Source of the DNA: Balneolia bacterium
Lineage (GTDB): Bacteria; Bacteroidota; Rhodothermia; Balneolales; Cyclonatronaceae
Reading direction: 5' to 3'
Assembly (NCBI GenBank): GCA_003567135.1
Contig: PXAI01000032.1
Span: 1 to 5,434 of the forward strand
DNA length: 5,434 nt
This document shows positions 1-5,434 of the stretch, one piece after another (within the stretch, counting starts at the first letter, position 1; each line of letters opens with the position of its first letter). The translations under genes and the position numbers were made by a program. The notes beneath the pieces are model-generated. The model did no database searches. It saw nothing but the letters and a program-made list of their open reading frames with translations, and was not told the DNA's origin.

Positions 1-10
1 CAATCCTTTG

Positions 11-84
<74 letters not shown>

Positions 85-104
85 ATGTTCCCGAACAGAG
101 ATGC

Positions 105-136
105 CAAATATACAGCTATCTACATACCCATGTCAA
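105..136 (-). promoter_or_regulatory. Promoter of tRNA-Asn
   Basis: On the minus strand TTGACA (136-131) is followed after 18 bases by TATATTTG (112-105). The second box is an exact match to the Bacteroidota -7 consensus TAnnTTTG, and the first is also a perfect sigma-70-type -35 box. Transcription would start near position 98-100, leaving a leader of about 15 bases before the tRNA. Both the placement and the match quality fit a strong stable-RNA promoter. Confidence 0.75.
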
Positions 137-265
137 TAGATTTTCAAACTTTTTATAACCTTTTTTGCAGAAATCAGACCTATTCCGTATTCAGCCTTAT
201 GAATCAACATCCTGGTTCGGCGAAATGATCTTTTGCACTGCCCTGCCATTGTGATTCAAAGCCAT

Positions 266-299
266 AAAAAAAGCCGGCATCCTCAGTGAGAATGCCGGC
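266..299 (-). terminator. Intrinsic terminator of the lipoprotein-LruC operon
   Basis: GCCGGCAT (273-280) pairs perfectly with ATGCCGGC (292-299). Inside it, CTC/GAG can add three more pairs around an AGT loop, past one C-A mismatch. On the minus strand the hairpin is followed directly by seven T (272-266). It begins 22 bases after the TAA stop of the LruC gene. This is a textbook rho-independent terminator and separates the operon from the downstream tRNA gene. Confidence 0.93.
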
Positions 300-321
300 C
301 GGAAATTTGCCTCAGGGAGTA

Positions 322-1677
322 TTAGTTGCCCTGATTGTAAATTTTGCTTGAATTGCGGTAGTCGCTTGCAGGGTTGCTGAACCAATCCTGGTAGAGTGTA
401 CCGCCGCTCTGAGCCCAGTCTGCGAACTTGAGGTATGCATCAAGGATGCTTGTTTTCTCAGTTGGGTAAGCAAAGCTTTCAATAATGTTGATTGCCCAAG
501 GCAGGTTGTTCTCAGTTACGTACCAGCGATTCTGTGACGGGTTAGAATCATCATCGAGCGTGCCGAAGAAGCTCATGTCAACGAGATCTGTTGGGGCGTT
601 ACCCGGAAGGTGAACCTCGCGGCCACGCTCACGATCTGAGATAATGAATGGCTTGAAATCAGCGATTGAGAAGTTGGTGAAGTCATAGTTTCCACCGGTG
701 AAATCGATTTCAATTACGAACTCGGCTGGAGTTACGTATGGAGCATTAGGATCGGTGTTTACACCAATTCCGCTGCCAGGATGCTGCATTTCATTGTAAG
801 CGTTGTCGAATACAATGATGGTTGGCAGGCTTTGTCCGGCCTCAGTACCGTTAGAGTTCAGCGTGATGTAGCTTTCAGTCAGGCTGTATCCGCTCACGTT
901 GATGTGAGAGTTGTCGATTCCGCTGGTAAGCTGGAAACCGAAACCATTCTGGTAACCGGCACCGAAGGCACGCAGTTTGAAGTAAGCTTCGATACTCTGA
1001 ACAACGTTGTTGTTGTTTGAAGTTACGGTGAACTGATAGTCAATAACTACGTCGTTGAAGTCAAAGTCACCTTTGGCTGGCCAGAGATCCTCATATACGA
1101 GTGTTCCGGGGCCTGCTGCCGGGAACTGGTTCTGAACTTCACCACCGCCACAGCCTGTTCCGGCGCAGAGAAGGAAATCTTCGAAGTCAGCTTTTGAAAA
1201 CTCTACAATAAGTGTAGCTGGTCCGGGCTTGGCAGAAACTCTCTGATCCTGCAGCTCGGATAAAGTGTAATTAACTACAAATGAACCGGCCATTCCGTCG
1301 CCAATTCCGCTGATGCCATCAACTTTAATTCCTCTGAAAGGAATCTGAGCACCTAGATTACCAGTTTCAATTTGGCCATAGCTAAAACTACCAACTACAT
1401 CTGAAACACTGATATTAGAATAGGTTCCATCAGCGGCTTCAATTGCGTAATTACTTAGCTCGCGGCAACCAGGACCCGGACAACCATCATGCTCAAGTCT
1501 GAGGCTGATGTGATATTCACCTGTATCGCAGTCTTTCACCACGTTTTCGATTACGGTAGTAAACCCTTGTCCGTGGCTTTTGGAAAGCTCACAGCTTTGA
1601 GCATTAGCCACAGGAGAAGCTGCAAACGAAATCATCAGGAATGCAGCTGCTGAAAATAAAATGTTAAACGTCTTCAT
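322..1677 (-). CDS. Secreted LruC domain-containing protein
   Basis: The 451-residue protein starts with a Sec signal peptide: MKT, a hydrophobic stretch at residues 6-20, and a likely signal peptidase I cut after VANA (residue 26). Residues 27-175 form a probable beta-rich module with cysteines at 29, 50, 66, 71, 171 and 176; the CxxxxC pairs 66/71 and 171/176 could form disulfides after export. From about residue 185 to the end it matches my recollection of the LruC domain (named after a Leptospira surface antigen). The recognisable parts are EDLWPAKGDFDFNDVVIDY (196-214), NLPWAI near 391, and a tail with a DAYLKFADW segment (413-421). The acidic DFDFND loop (204-209) may bind a metal ion, probably calcium, but this is inference. 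No lipobox and no obvious T9SS C-terminal sorting domain is seen. It lies 29 bases after the lipoprotein gene in one operon, with AAAGGGA upstream as a weak ribosome site. The molecular role of LruC proteins is poorly known; surface or matrix attachment is possible. Confidence 0.88.
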   Translation of the reverse strand: MKTFNILFSAAAFLMISFAASPVANAQSCELSKSHGQGFTTVIENVVKDCDTGEYHISLRLEHDGCPGPGCRELSNYAIEAADGTYSNISVSDVVGSFSYGQIETGNLGAQIPFRGIKVDGISGIGDGMAGSFVVNYTLSELQDQRVSAKPGPATLIVEFSKADFEDFLLCAGTGCGGGEVQNQFPAAGPGTLVYEDLWPAKGDFDFNDVVIDYQFTVTSNNNNVVQSIEAYFKLRAFGAGYQNGFGFQLTSGIDNSHINVSGYSLTESYITLNSNGTEAGQSLPTIIVFDNAYNEMQHPGSGIGVNTDPNAPYVTPAEFVIEIDFTGGNYDFTNFSIADFKPFIISDRERGREVHLPGNAPTDLVDMSFFGTLDDDSNPSQNRWYVTENNLPWAINIIESFAYPTEKTSILDAYLKFADWAQSGGTLYQDWFSNPASDYRNSSKIYNQGN

Positions 1678-1706
1678 AATTTAATTCCCTTTATCAATTA
1701 AATGGT

Positions 1707-2090
1707 TCAGGAGCCCTGTGGCTCAAACACGTGGTTAATAGCAGAGCTACCCAGGTTGAATTCCTTCTCCTGGCCTCTGTAAACTACAGTAACAGTTTGC
1801 ATGTAGGCCGGAACAGTAACTTTGAAGGAAGCTTCATTGCCCTGAAAAGCATTTACCCGCATTAACTGGGTACCGTCTTCAGAGTAAACCCGTACTGAAC
1901 TGGTTTGATACCCTGTAATGTTAAACTCAACCTCTTTTTGGGTTTTCCAGTCGAAGCTGGAAGGGATCACTAAATCTTCGATGCTGCGAATCTCATCCTG
2001 ATCACCTGATTTAGTTGGAGAATCACAGGCTGTCATGTACATGAAAGAAACAAGCACAACTGTGATTAACTTAAAGTATGATGTTTTCAT
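1707..2090 (-). CDS. Small lipoprotein resembling the N-terminal part of LruC lipoproteins
   Basis: The 127-residue product has a lipoprotein signal peptide: MKTSYFK, a hydrophobic core at residues 8-18, then MTAC with the lipidated cysteine at residue 22. The mature start, CDSPTKSGDQDE, is polar and acidic, as expected for a flexible tether. Residues 36-50 (SIEDLVIPSSFDWKT) followed by KEVEFNITG resemble the module found near the N terminus of many Bacteroidota LruC lipoproteins. The rest (about 50-122) alternates polar and hydrophobic residues, as in a beta-sandwich. No catalytic motif is visible. It is the first gene of an operon with the LruC-domain gene, which suggests a joint function. 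The start has no Shine-Dalgarno sequence, only an A-rich leader, as is common in Bacteroidota. The lipoprotein call is firm; the relation to LruC proteins comes from remembered family patterns, not a search. Confidence 0.85.
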   Translation of the reverse strand: MKTSYFKLITVVLVSFMYMTACDSPTKSGDQDEIRSIEDLVIPSSFDWKTQKEVEFNITGYQTSSVRVYSEDGTQLMRVNAFQGNEASFKVTVPAYMQTVTVVYRGQEKEFNLGSSAINHVFEPQGS

Positions 2091-2122
2091 AAGTTTTTTG
2101 GGTTTGTTTGAATATTACGAAC

Positions 2123-2130
2123 CAAACATA
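2123..2130 (-). promoter_or_regulatory. Probable -7 box of the lipoprotein-LruC operon
   Basis: TATGTTTG on the minus strand (2130-2123) fits TAnnTTTG exactly and lies 32 bases before the ATG at 2090. Transcription would start near 2117, giving a leader of about 27 bases. The matching -33 box is weak: the expected region holds only TTAC, with no clear TTG. Confidence 0.55.
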
Positions 2131-2261
2131 CAAGTCTTTATATATAAGTGTAATTCCTTTTCGATAAAACACATTATTCTTTCGACGAATGGCACGATTA
2201 CTCTGCAAAAACAGCTTGATATACAAAATACCACCATTTCGCGTGTTTTACAATATGAACA

Positions 2262-2273
2262 GTTAAGCTTAAC
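2262..2273. repeat. Perfect 12-base palindrome GTTAAGCTTAAC
   Basis: The sequence equals its own reverse complement. It is loosely flanked by ACAG (2259-2262) and CTGT (2276-2279), which extends the dyad with a small offset. It has no T-run, so it is not a terminator. It could be the operator of a dimeric regulator or could be chance in AT-rich DNA. It lies 258 bases before the tonB start and 172 bases before the lipoprotein start. Confidence 0.4.
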
Positions 2274-2408
2274 CCCTGTAAGAATTAGATTTACCGCACA
2301 GGTTTTTATTCATTGAAAATCTGCCTGAATCCAAGCCCGCGCTACCCTGCTCCTGATCCATTTCTATGTATGCTGGAAGAATTTGGTTAATCTAAATTCT
2401 AATATTGA

Positions 2409-2439
2409 TGTTGTTTATTAGATTTTTTTTGTATATTTC
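2409..2439 (+). promoter_or_regulatory. Candidate promoter of the tonB-like gene
   Basis: TGTTG (2409-2413) is followed after 18 bases by TATATTTC (2432-2439), a one-mismatch version of the Bacteroidota -7 box TAnnTTTG. Transcription would start near 2445, giving a leader of about 85 bases. The long T-run at 2423-2430 just before the -7 box is also AT-rich enough to help DNA melting. Confidence 0.5.
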
Positions 2440-2470
2440 TGATGACAACTTAAATGTGTTATATGAAAGT

Positions 2471-2506
2471 AAATGACCGACAAAAAAAGATGTAGTTAAA
2501 ATGACC
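2471..2506 (+). repeat. Paired 8-base direct repeat AAATGACC in the tonB leader
   Basis: AAATGACC occurs at 2471-2478 and again at 2499-2506, a period of 28 bases, both within the predicted transcribed leader and 25 to 60 bases before the start codon. It might be a regulator or RNA-binding site, or chance. No riboswitch fold was recognised. Confidence 0.3.
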
Positions 2507-2519
2507 TGAAACTGAATAC

Positions 2520-2524
2520 AGGAG
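2520..2524 (+). promoter_or_regulatory. Shine-Dalgarno site of the tonB-like gene
   Basis: AGGAG lies 6 bases before the ATG at 2531. This near-ideal spacing fixes the start codon. It contrasts with the lipoprotein gene in the same window, which has no such site. Confidence 0.8.
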
Positions 2525-2530
2525 TTCGTT

Positions 2531-3208
2531 ATGTCACTAAATCCCTTAAATAGAAAACAAAACGCTGATATCCACTATAACTATCGGGTTAAAGTACAGT
2601 TGGGTGTAGCGCTGAGTCTGCTATTGTTTATCGGCCTGTTTAACATCAATTTCGATATAGACAGCGAAATTGAGTTCACTGTAGTTGAACAGGATGTAAT
2701 TGAGATGGAAGAAATCGTAAGAACAGATTTCCAGCCACCGCCACCACCTCCTCCCCGTCCGCCAATGCCGGTAAGCGTGCCCGATGACGCCATTGTAGAC
2801 GACTCGTTCGACTTTGACGCTATGCTCGATTTCGACGATACGTTCGATCTTCCGCCTCCGCCGCCTCCGGCAGATGCCGATGAAGAAGACGATGAACCAG
2901 AAATTTTTGTGATGGTTGAACAGATGCCCGAACTGATTGGCGGTATCGCAGAACTTCAGCGACACGTTCGCTACCCCGAAATTGCGCGGAAAGCCGGAGT
3001 TGAGGGCCGTGTGGTCGTGCAGTTTATAATTGATGAGCAAGGCAACGTCCAGGATCCGTTCGTGGTTCGTGGAATCGGAGCCGGAGCCGACGAGGCCGCC
3101 CTCCATGCTGTAAGACAGGTCCGGTTTACTCCGGGAATGCAGCGCGGCAGGCCGGTAAAAGTACAGTATACAATACCTGTTCAGTTCAGGCTAACCAAAG
3201 CCGATTAA
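2531..3208 (+). CDS. Energy transducer TonB family protein
   Basis: This 225-residue protein has the TonB plan: a short cytoplasmic N terminus, one membrane helix (about 22-39), a periplasmic linker, and a C-terminal TonB domain (about 138-222). In the last part, YPEIARKAGVEGRVVVQFII (148-167), DEQGNV (168-173) and VRFTPGMQRGRPV (197-209) are typical of the family. The protein should sit in the inner membrane with ExbB and ExbD and pass proton-motive-force energy to TonB-dependent outer-membrane receptors. The linker has seven consecutive prolines at 69-75 and six at 108-113. Between and after them it is very acidic, rich in Asp and Glu at 85-124, rather than having the mixed Glu-Pro/Lys-Pro repeats of enterobacterial TonB. 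No exbB, exbD or receptor gene lies next to it, so its partners are elsewhere. It is a single-gene transcription unit with its own promoter candidate and terminator. No specific substrate can be assigned. Confidence 0.92.
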   Translation: MSLNPLNRKQNADIHYNYRVKVQLGVALSLLLFIGLFNINFDIDSEIEFTVVEQDVIEMEEIVRTDFQPPPPPPPRPPMPVSVPDDAIVDDSFDFDAMLDFDDTFDLPPPPPPADADEEDDEPEIFVMVEQMPELIGGIAELQRHVRYPEIARKAGVEGRVVVQFIIDEQGNVQDPFVVRGIGAGADEAALHAVRQVRFTPGMQRGRPVKVQYTIPVQFRLTKAD

Positions 3209-3214
3209 CACATC

Positions 3215-3252
3215 AACGGCCCGGCTGTGGAAACGGCCGGGTCGTTCTTTTT
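3215..3252 (+). terminator. Intrinsic terminator of the tonB-like gene
   Basis: AACGGCCCGGCT (3215-3226) pairs with GGCCGGGTCGTT (3235-3246), with two G-U pairs, and G3227-C3234 adds a 13th pair around the loop TGGAAA. A T-rich tail, TTCTTTTT (3245-3252), follows. It begins 7 bases after the TAA stop. On the opposite strand no T-run follows the hairpin, so it is at best a weak terminator for the convergent recD. Confidence 0.92.
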
Positions 3253-3300
3253 CGGCTGGTTCCTTTGAAGTGATTTCAGAGAGTATGGCTCAGGGATATT

Positions 3301-5178
3301 TCATCCCCGGGCCATTTTTGTTAAACGGTCTGAGAGTCCGCCAAACCGTACGGTACGCTTAGCCAGACACTCCCCGATCACCTGGCTGTTTCCGTAAACT
3401 GTCATCTTTTTCCGGGCGCGTGTGACCGCCGTGTAGAACAATTCCCGCGTCAGCACCGGCGATACGGCTTCGGGTAATACCAAAACCACTTCGTCAAACT
3501 CCGAGCCCTGACTCTTATGAACGGATATCGCGCGGCACGGTTCCGAAATCTGCATCAGCTGCGCCGGATGATATGAGATGTAGTTACCCGACTCCCCCCT
3601 TCGCTCAAACCAGACCTTCAGGCCGTCGGAACCATCTGACAATACCACGCCGGTGTCTCCATTATAGAGGCCAAGATTGTAATCGTTTTTTGTGATCATC
3701 ACCGGTTTGCCGTGGTACCATTCGTTTCCACTTTTTATGAGTAGATTTTCGGCAATACCGTTCAGTTCGCCCGAGCTGCGTGAGCCGCTTCGGTGCGCGC
3801 ACAGAATCTGAAACTGATTCAGGATATTGAACGCTTCCTCCGGATCAGAAACTTCCATCAGCTTTTTATGCTGATCTGAAATCCGGCTAATCAGCTCTTT
3901 AGTGATTTCACCCTTGTCCCTGGCTTTGTCATAATCTGTATACGAGAGATCAGCCTCACCACTGAAAAGGTCAAAAACTTCTTTCTGATTTCCTTTATTG
4001 ATCGCATCCGCAAGTTTCCCGATTCCCGAATCCTGCGAAAAACGACGCGAATAGTCGAGCTTAACAACCGCATCCTGAAGTGACGTTACGTCCGGACTGA
4101 TCTGATCCTCAGGTATCTGAATCCCGCATTTTTTCAAAAACGCGAACTGACCTTTACTGATTTTATTCAGATCATCGCCGCTGCAAATATCTGCGAGCAC
4201 AGCACCGGCCTCTACGGATGCAAGCTGGTCGCGGTCACCAATTAAAATAAGATGTGTTTGGGGATGCAGCGCGTCTATCAGTTTGGCCATCATCGCAAGA
4301 TCAATCATCGAGGCTTCATCCACGATTACAATATCCGCGTTTATGGGATTTTCTCTGTTCCTGCGAAAATGCGGGCTCTGGTGGATGGTTCCCAGCAATC
4401 TGTGCAGCGTGGAAGCCTCGCCCGGAATATGCCGCCGGAGGTTTTCGGGGATGGTATCCAATCCCTGCAGAACGGATTCCTTCACGCGAGCGGCCGCTTT
4501 TCCCGTCGGCGCCGCAATTTTGATCGTCAGATCTTTATCCGGATTCACCGCAACCAGCAACGCGGCCAGCCGAAGCACTGTGTACGTTTTTCCCGTTCCG
4601 GGCCCGCCGGTGATCACAGATAGTTTTCGCATCAGCGCACCGGCACACGCCGCAGCCGGCCAGGCTGATTTCTGATCATCACCGAATAACAATTTCAGCG
4701 TTTCAGAAATGAGATCAAAATCCAGATGATCCGTTTCTTCGGGTTCTGCCCTTTTGATCAGCTGTTCGGCAATAAATCGCTCATAGTTAAACTGACGCCG
4801 CCAGTAAAGCCGCCCTGCGTCCAGTACAAGCGGTTCGATGCCATCCGGTTTTCCCACGCTGTTTCCAAACGTGATATCATCCGGCCGAAAATCAACAAAA
4901 CTGAGCTTCTTTTTAATTTTACCTGACGTTGCCAGAAACGACTGATCCTGCCGGATACGCTCAAGATCAAGTGCGGTGTGTCCTGATCTGGTGGCGGCAG
5001 ATAACAGTGCCGCGGCAACCTGAATCGACTGCCTTCTTTCACCCAGTTTATCCCTCAAAAAACCGGCCATGATTTTATCGGTCTCATCTACATAGCCGGA
5101 AGACTGGAGCACATCCACCGATAGCTCTGTTGCGGATTCCTCTTTCTGATTTTTTACATTAAACAAATCCTGCTGCAT
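3301..5178 (-). CDS. recD: RecD, alpha subunit of exodeoxyribonuclease V (RecBCD)
   Basis: RecD is the 5'-3' superfamily 1B helicase motor of RecBCD, which unwinds and resects broken DNA ends for RecA-dependent repair. This 625-residue protein is close to the E. coli length (608). An N-terminal domain (about 1-165), expected to contact RecC, is followed by the motor motifs. They are Walker A GGPGTGKT at 191-198 (bases 4585-4608), motif Ia APTGKAAAR (223-231), Walker B DEAS (287-290), motif III GDRDQL (314-319), motif IV SRRF (377-380), motif V VHKSQGSEFDEV (553-564) and motif VI YTAVTRARK (582-590). All key ATPase residues are present, so it should be active. The ATG at 5178 is supported by a Shine-Dalgarno sequence and by its one-base overlap with the recB stop (TAATG), which implies translational coupling. 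The upstream partner and the close match of the C-terminal region to E. coli RecD exclude the stand-alone RecD2 type, which is longer. No terminator of its own is visible after the TGA at 3301-3303. Confidence 0.96.
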   Translation of the reverse strand: MQQDLFNVKNQKEESATELSVDVLQSSGYVDETDKIMAGFLRDKLGERRQSIQVAAALLSAATRSGHTALDLERIRQDQSFLATSGKIKKKLSFVDFRPDDITFGNSVGKPDGIEPLVLDAGRLYWRRQFNYERFIAEQLIKRAEPEETDHLDFDLISETLKLLFGDDQKSAWPAAACAGALMRKLSVITGGPGTGKTYTVLRLAALLVAVNPDKDLTIKIAAPTGKAAARVKESVLQGLDTIPENLRRHIPGEASTLHRLLGTIHQSPHFRRNRENPINADIVIVDEASMIDLAMMAKLIDALHPQTHLILIGDRDQLASVEAGAVLADICSGDDLNKISKGQFAFLKKCGIQIPEDQISPDVTSLQDAVVKLDYSRRFSQDSGIGKLADAINKGNQKEVFDLFSGEADLSYTDYDKARDKGEITKELISRISDQHKKLMEVSDPEEAFNILNQFQILCAHRSGSRSSGELNGIAENLLIKSGNEWYHGKPVMITKNDYNLGLYNGDTGVVLSDGSDGLKVWFERRGESGNYISYHPAQLMQISEPCRAISVHKSQGSEFDEVVLVLPEAVSPVLTRELFYTAVTRARKKMTVYGNSQVIGECLAKRTVRFGGLSDRLTKMARG

Positions 5179-5434
5179 TACGGCCTCCCATCAAAATAGT
5201 GATCCAGTTTTTCAATCAGCGCCTTTTCCGGGTGATCAAAATAAACGCCATAATTTCCATCGCCCAGTCCCCGCATAAAGAGATAAATAGAACCGCCGAT
5301 GTGTTTATCGTAATCAAAATGATTGATCCGGTTTCGCAGATATCGCATAAGTGCGACGGTATAAATGTGGTACTGCATCGTGTAGCCGCGCTGCTCCATT
5401 TTTTCCGTCAGTTTATCGGGCGCATAGTTTTCAC
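5178..5434 (-). CDS. recB: RecB, beta subunit of exodeoxyribonuclease V (C-terminal end only)
   Basis: Only the last 84 complete codons lie in the window; the gene continues past the right edge. The frame is open to the edge, so the methionine at 5397-5399 is internal. The peptide matches the end of the RecB nuclease domain. MQYHIYTVALMRYL carries the QxxxY nuclease motif (QYHIY), which corresponds to Q1110 and Y1114 of E. coli RecB by my memory of that numbering. It is followed by the GGSIYLFMRG segment, also typical of RecB. RecB is the 3'-5' helicase and the nuclease of RecBCD. Its TAA stop (5180-5178) shares one base with the recD start, so the two genes are cotranscribed and probably translationally coupled. 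Whether recC lies upstream cannot be seen. Confidence 0.94.
   Translation of the reverse strand, partial: ENYAPDKLTEKMEQRGYTMQYHIYTVALMRYLRNRINHFDYDKHIGGSIYLFMRGLGDGNYGVYFDHPEKALIEKLDHYFDGRP
5184..5189 (-). promoter_or_regulatory. Shine-Dalgarno site of recD inside recB
   Basis: GGGAGG on the minus strand (5189-5184) lies 5 bases before the recD ATG and within the last codons of recB. It supports the chosen start and could allow recD to be translated partly independently of re-initiation. Confidence 0.75.

Larger units (their letters stand above)
2131..2530. other. Long divergent intergenic region, mostly AT-rich
   Basis: About 400 bases between the divergent lipoprotein operon and tonB hold no credible gene. 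The only sizeable open frame, on the plus strand at 2035-2316, overlaps the start of the lipoprotein gene and has no recognisable protein features. The region contains a 12-base palindrome (2262-2273), TTAGATT at 2285-2291 and 2418-2424 with its inverted copy at 2389-2395, a tonB promoter candidate (2409-2439), and a short GC-richer patch near 2328-2360. It is longer than two simple promoters need, so it may hold regulator sites or a small RNA, but no specific one is recognised. Confidence 0.6.

Noticed and set aside
197..385. Minus-strand open frame of 62 codons over the operon terminator
   Set aside because: It runs through the terminator hairpin and the end of the LruC gene in another frame, and has no ribosome site or domain.
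781..1020. Plus-strand open frame of 79 codons opposite the LruC gene
   Set aside because: It is an antisense shadow of a well-supported secreted protein, without a signal or ribosome site.
2035..2316. Plus-strand open frame of 93 codons across the lipoprotein start and the intergenic region
   Set aside because: It overlaps the real lipoprotein gene and its promoter antisense, and its composition is that of AT-rich noncoding DNA.
2730..2870. Repeat-like CCGCC-rich stretches in the tonB-like gene
   Set aside because: They are codon-level results of the polyproline blocks, not a DNA repeat array.
2581..3106. Minus-strand open frames inside the tonB-like gene, one with a polyglycine run
   Set aside because: They are antisense shadows: the glycine run is the reverse complement of the polyproline codons, and neither has a ribosome site or protein features.
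4252..4675. Three overlapping plus-strand open frames opposite recD
   Set aside because: They are antisense to the conserved helicase motifs of recD, mutually overlapping, and without recognisable protein features.

Overview
The window looks like chromosomal DNA from a member of the Bacteroidota or a close relative such as Balneolota or Rhodothermota. Three signs support this. Promoter-like sites match the Bacteroidota -7 consensus TAnnTTTG, exactly at the tRNA and lipoprotein genes and with one mismatch at tonB. There is a secreted LruC-domain protein of a type common in that group. The third sign is a short, proline-rich energy transducer of the TonB family. The acidic linker of that TonB hints at a marine or moderately halophilic host, but this is inference. 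Placement below phylum level is not supported by anything decisive.

Layout from left to right. Positions 13-84 hold a complete tRNA-Asn(GTT) on the minus strand with its own promoter at 105-136. Next comes a two-gene minus-strand operon: a 127-residue lipoprotein (1707-2090) followed after 29 bases by a 451-residue secreted LruC-domain protein (322-1677). A strong intrinsic terminator at 266-299 closes it. A 440-base, mostly AT-rich divergent intergenic region (2091-2530) carries a promoter-like site for each flanking gene, a 12-base palindrome and short repeats. The plus-strand gene at 2531-3208 encodes a TonB-like protein and ends at an intrinsic terminator (3215-3252). Convergent to it on the minus strand lie recD (3301-5178) and the C-terminal end of recB (5178-5434, cut by the window edge), which overlap by one base.

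Functionally there are three independent units. RecB and RecD are two subunits of the RecBCD helicase-nuclease, which repairs double-strand breaks; recC is not in the window. The TonB protein should pass proton-motive-force energy from the inner membrane to outer-membrane receptors; no exbB or exbD is visible nearby. The lipoprotein and LruC protein probably act together at the cell surface or in the periplasm. The lipoprotein resembles the N-terminal part of many LruC lipoproteins, so the operon looks like a split version of a usually fused architecture.

No CRISPR array, insertion sequence, prophage gene or obvious defence island is present. The most unusual item is the split lipoprotein/LruC pair with its cysteine-containing N-terminal module. 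I see no convincing wholly new system.
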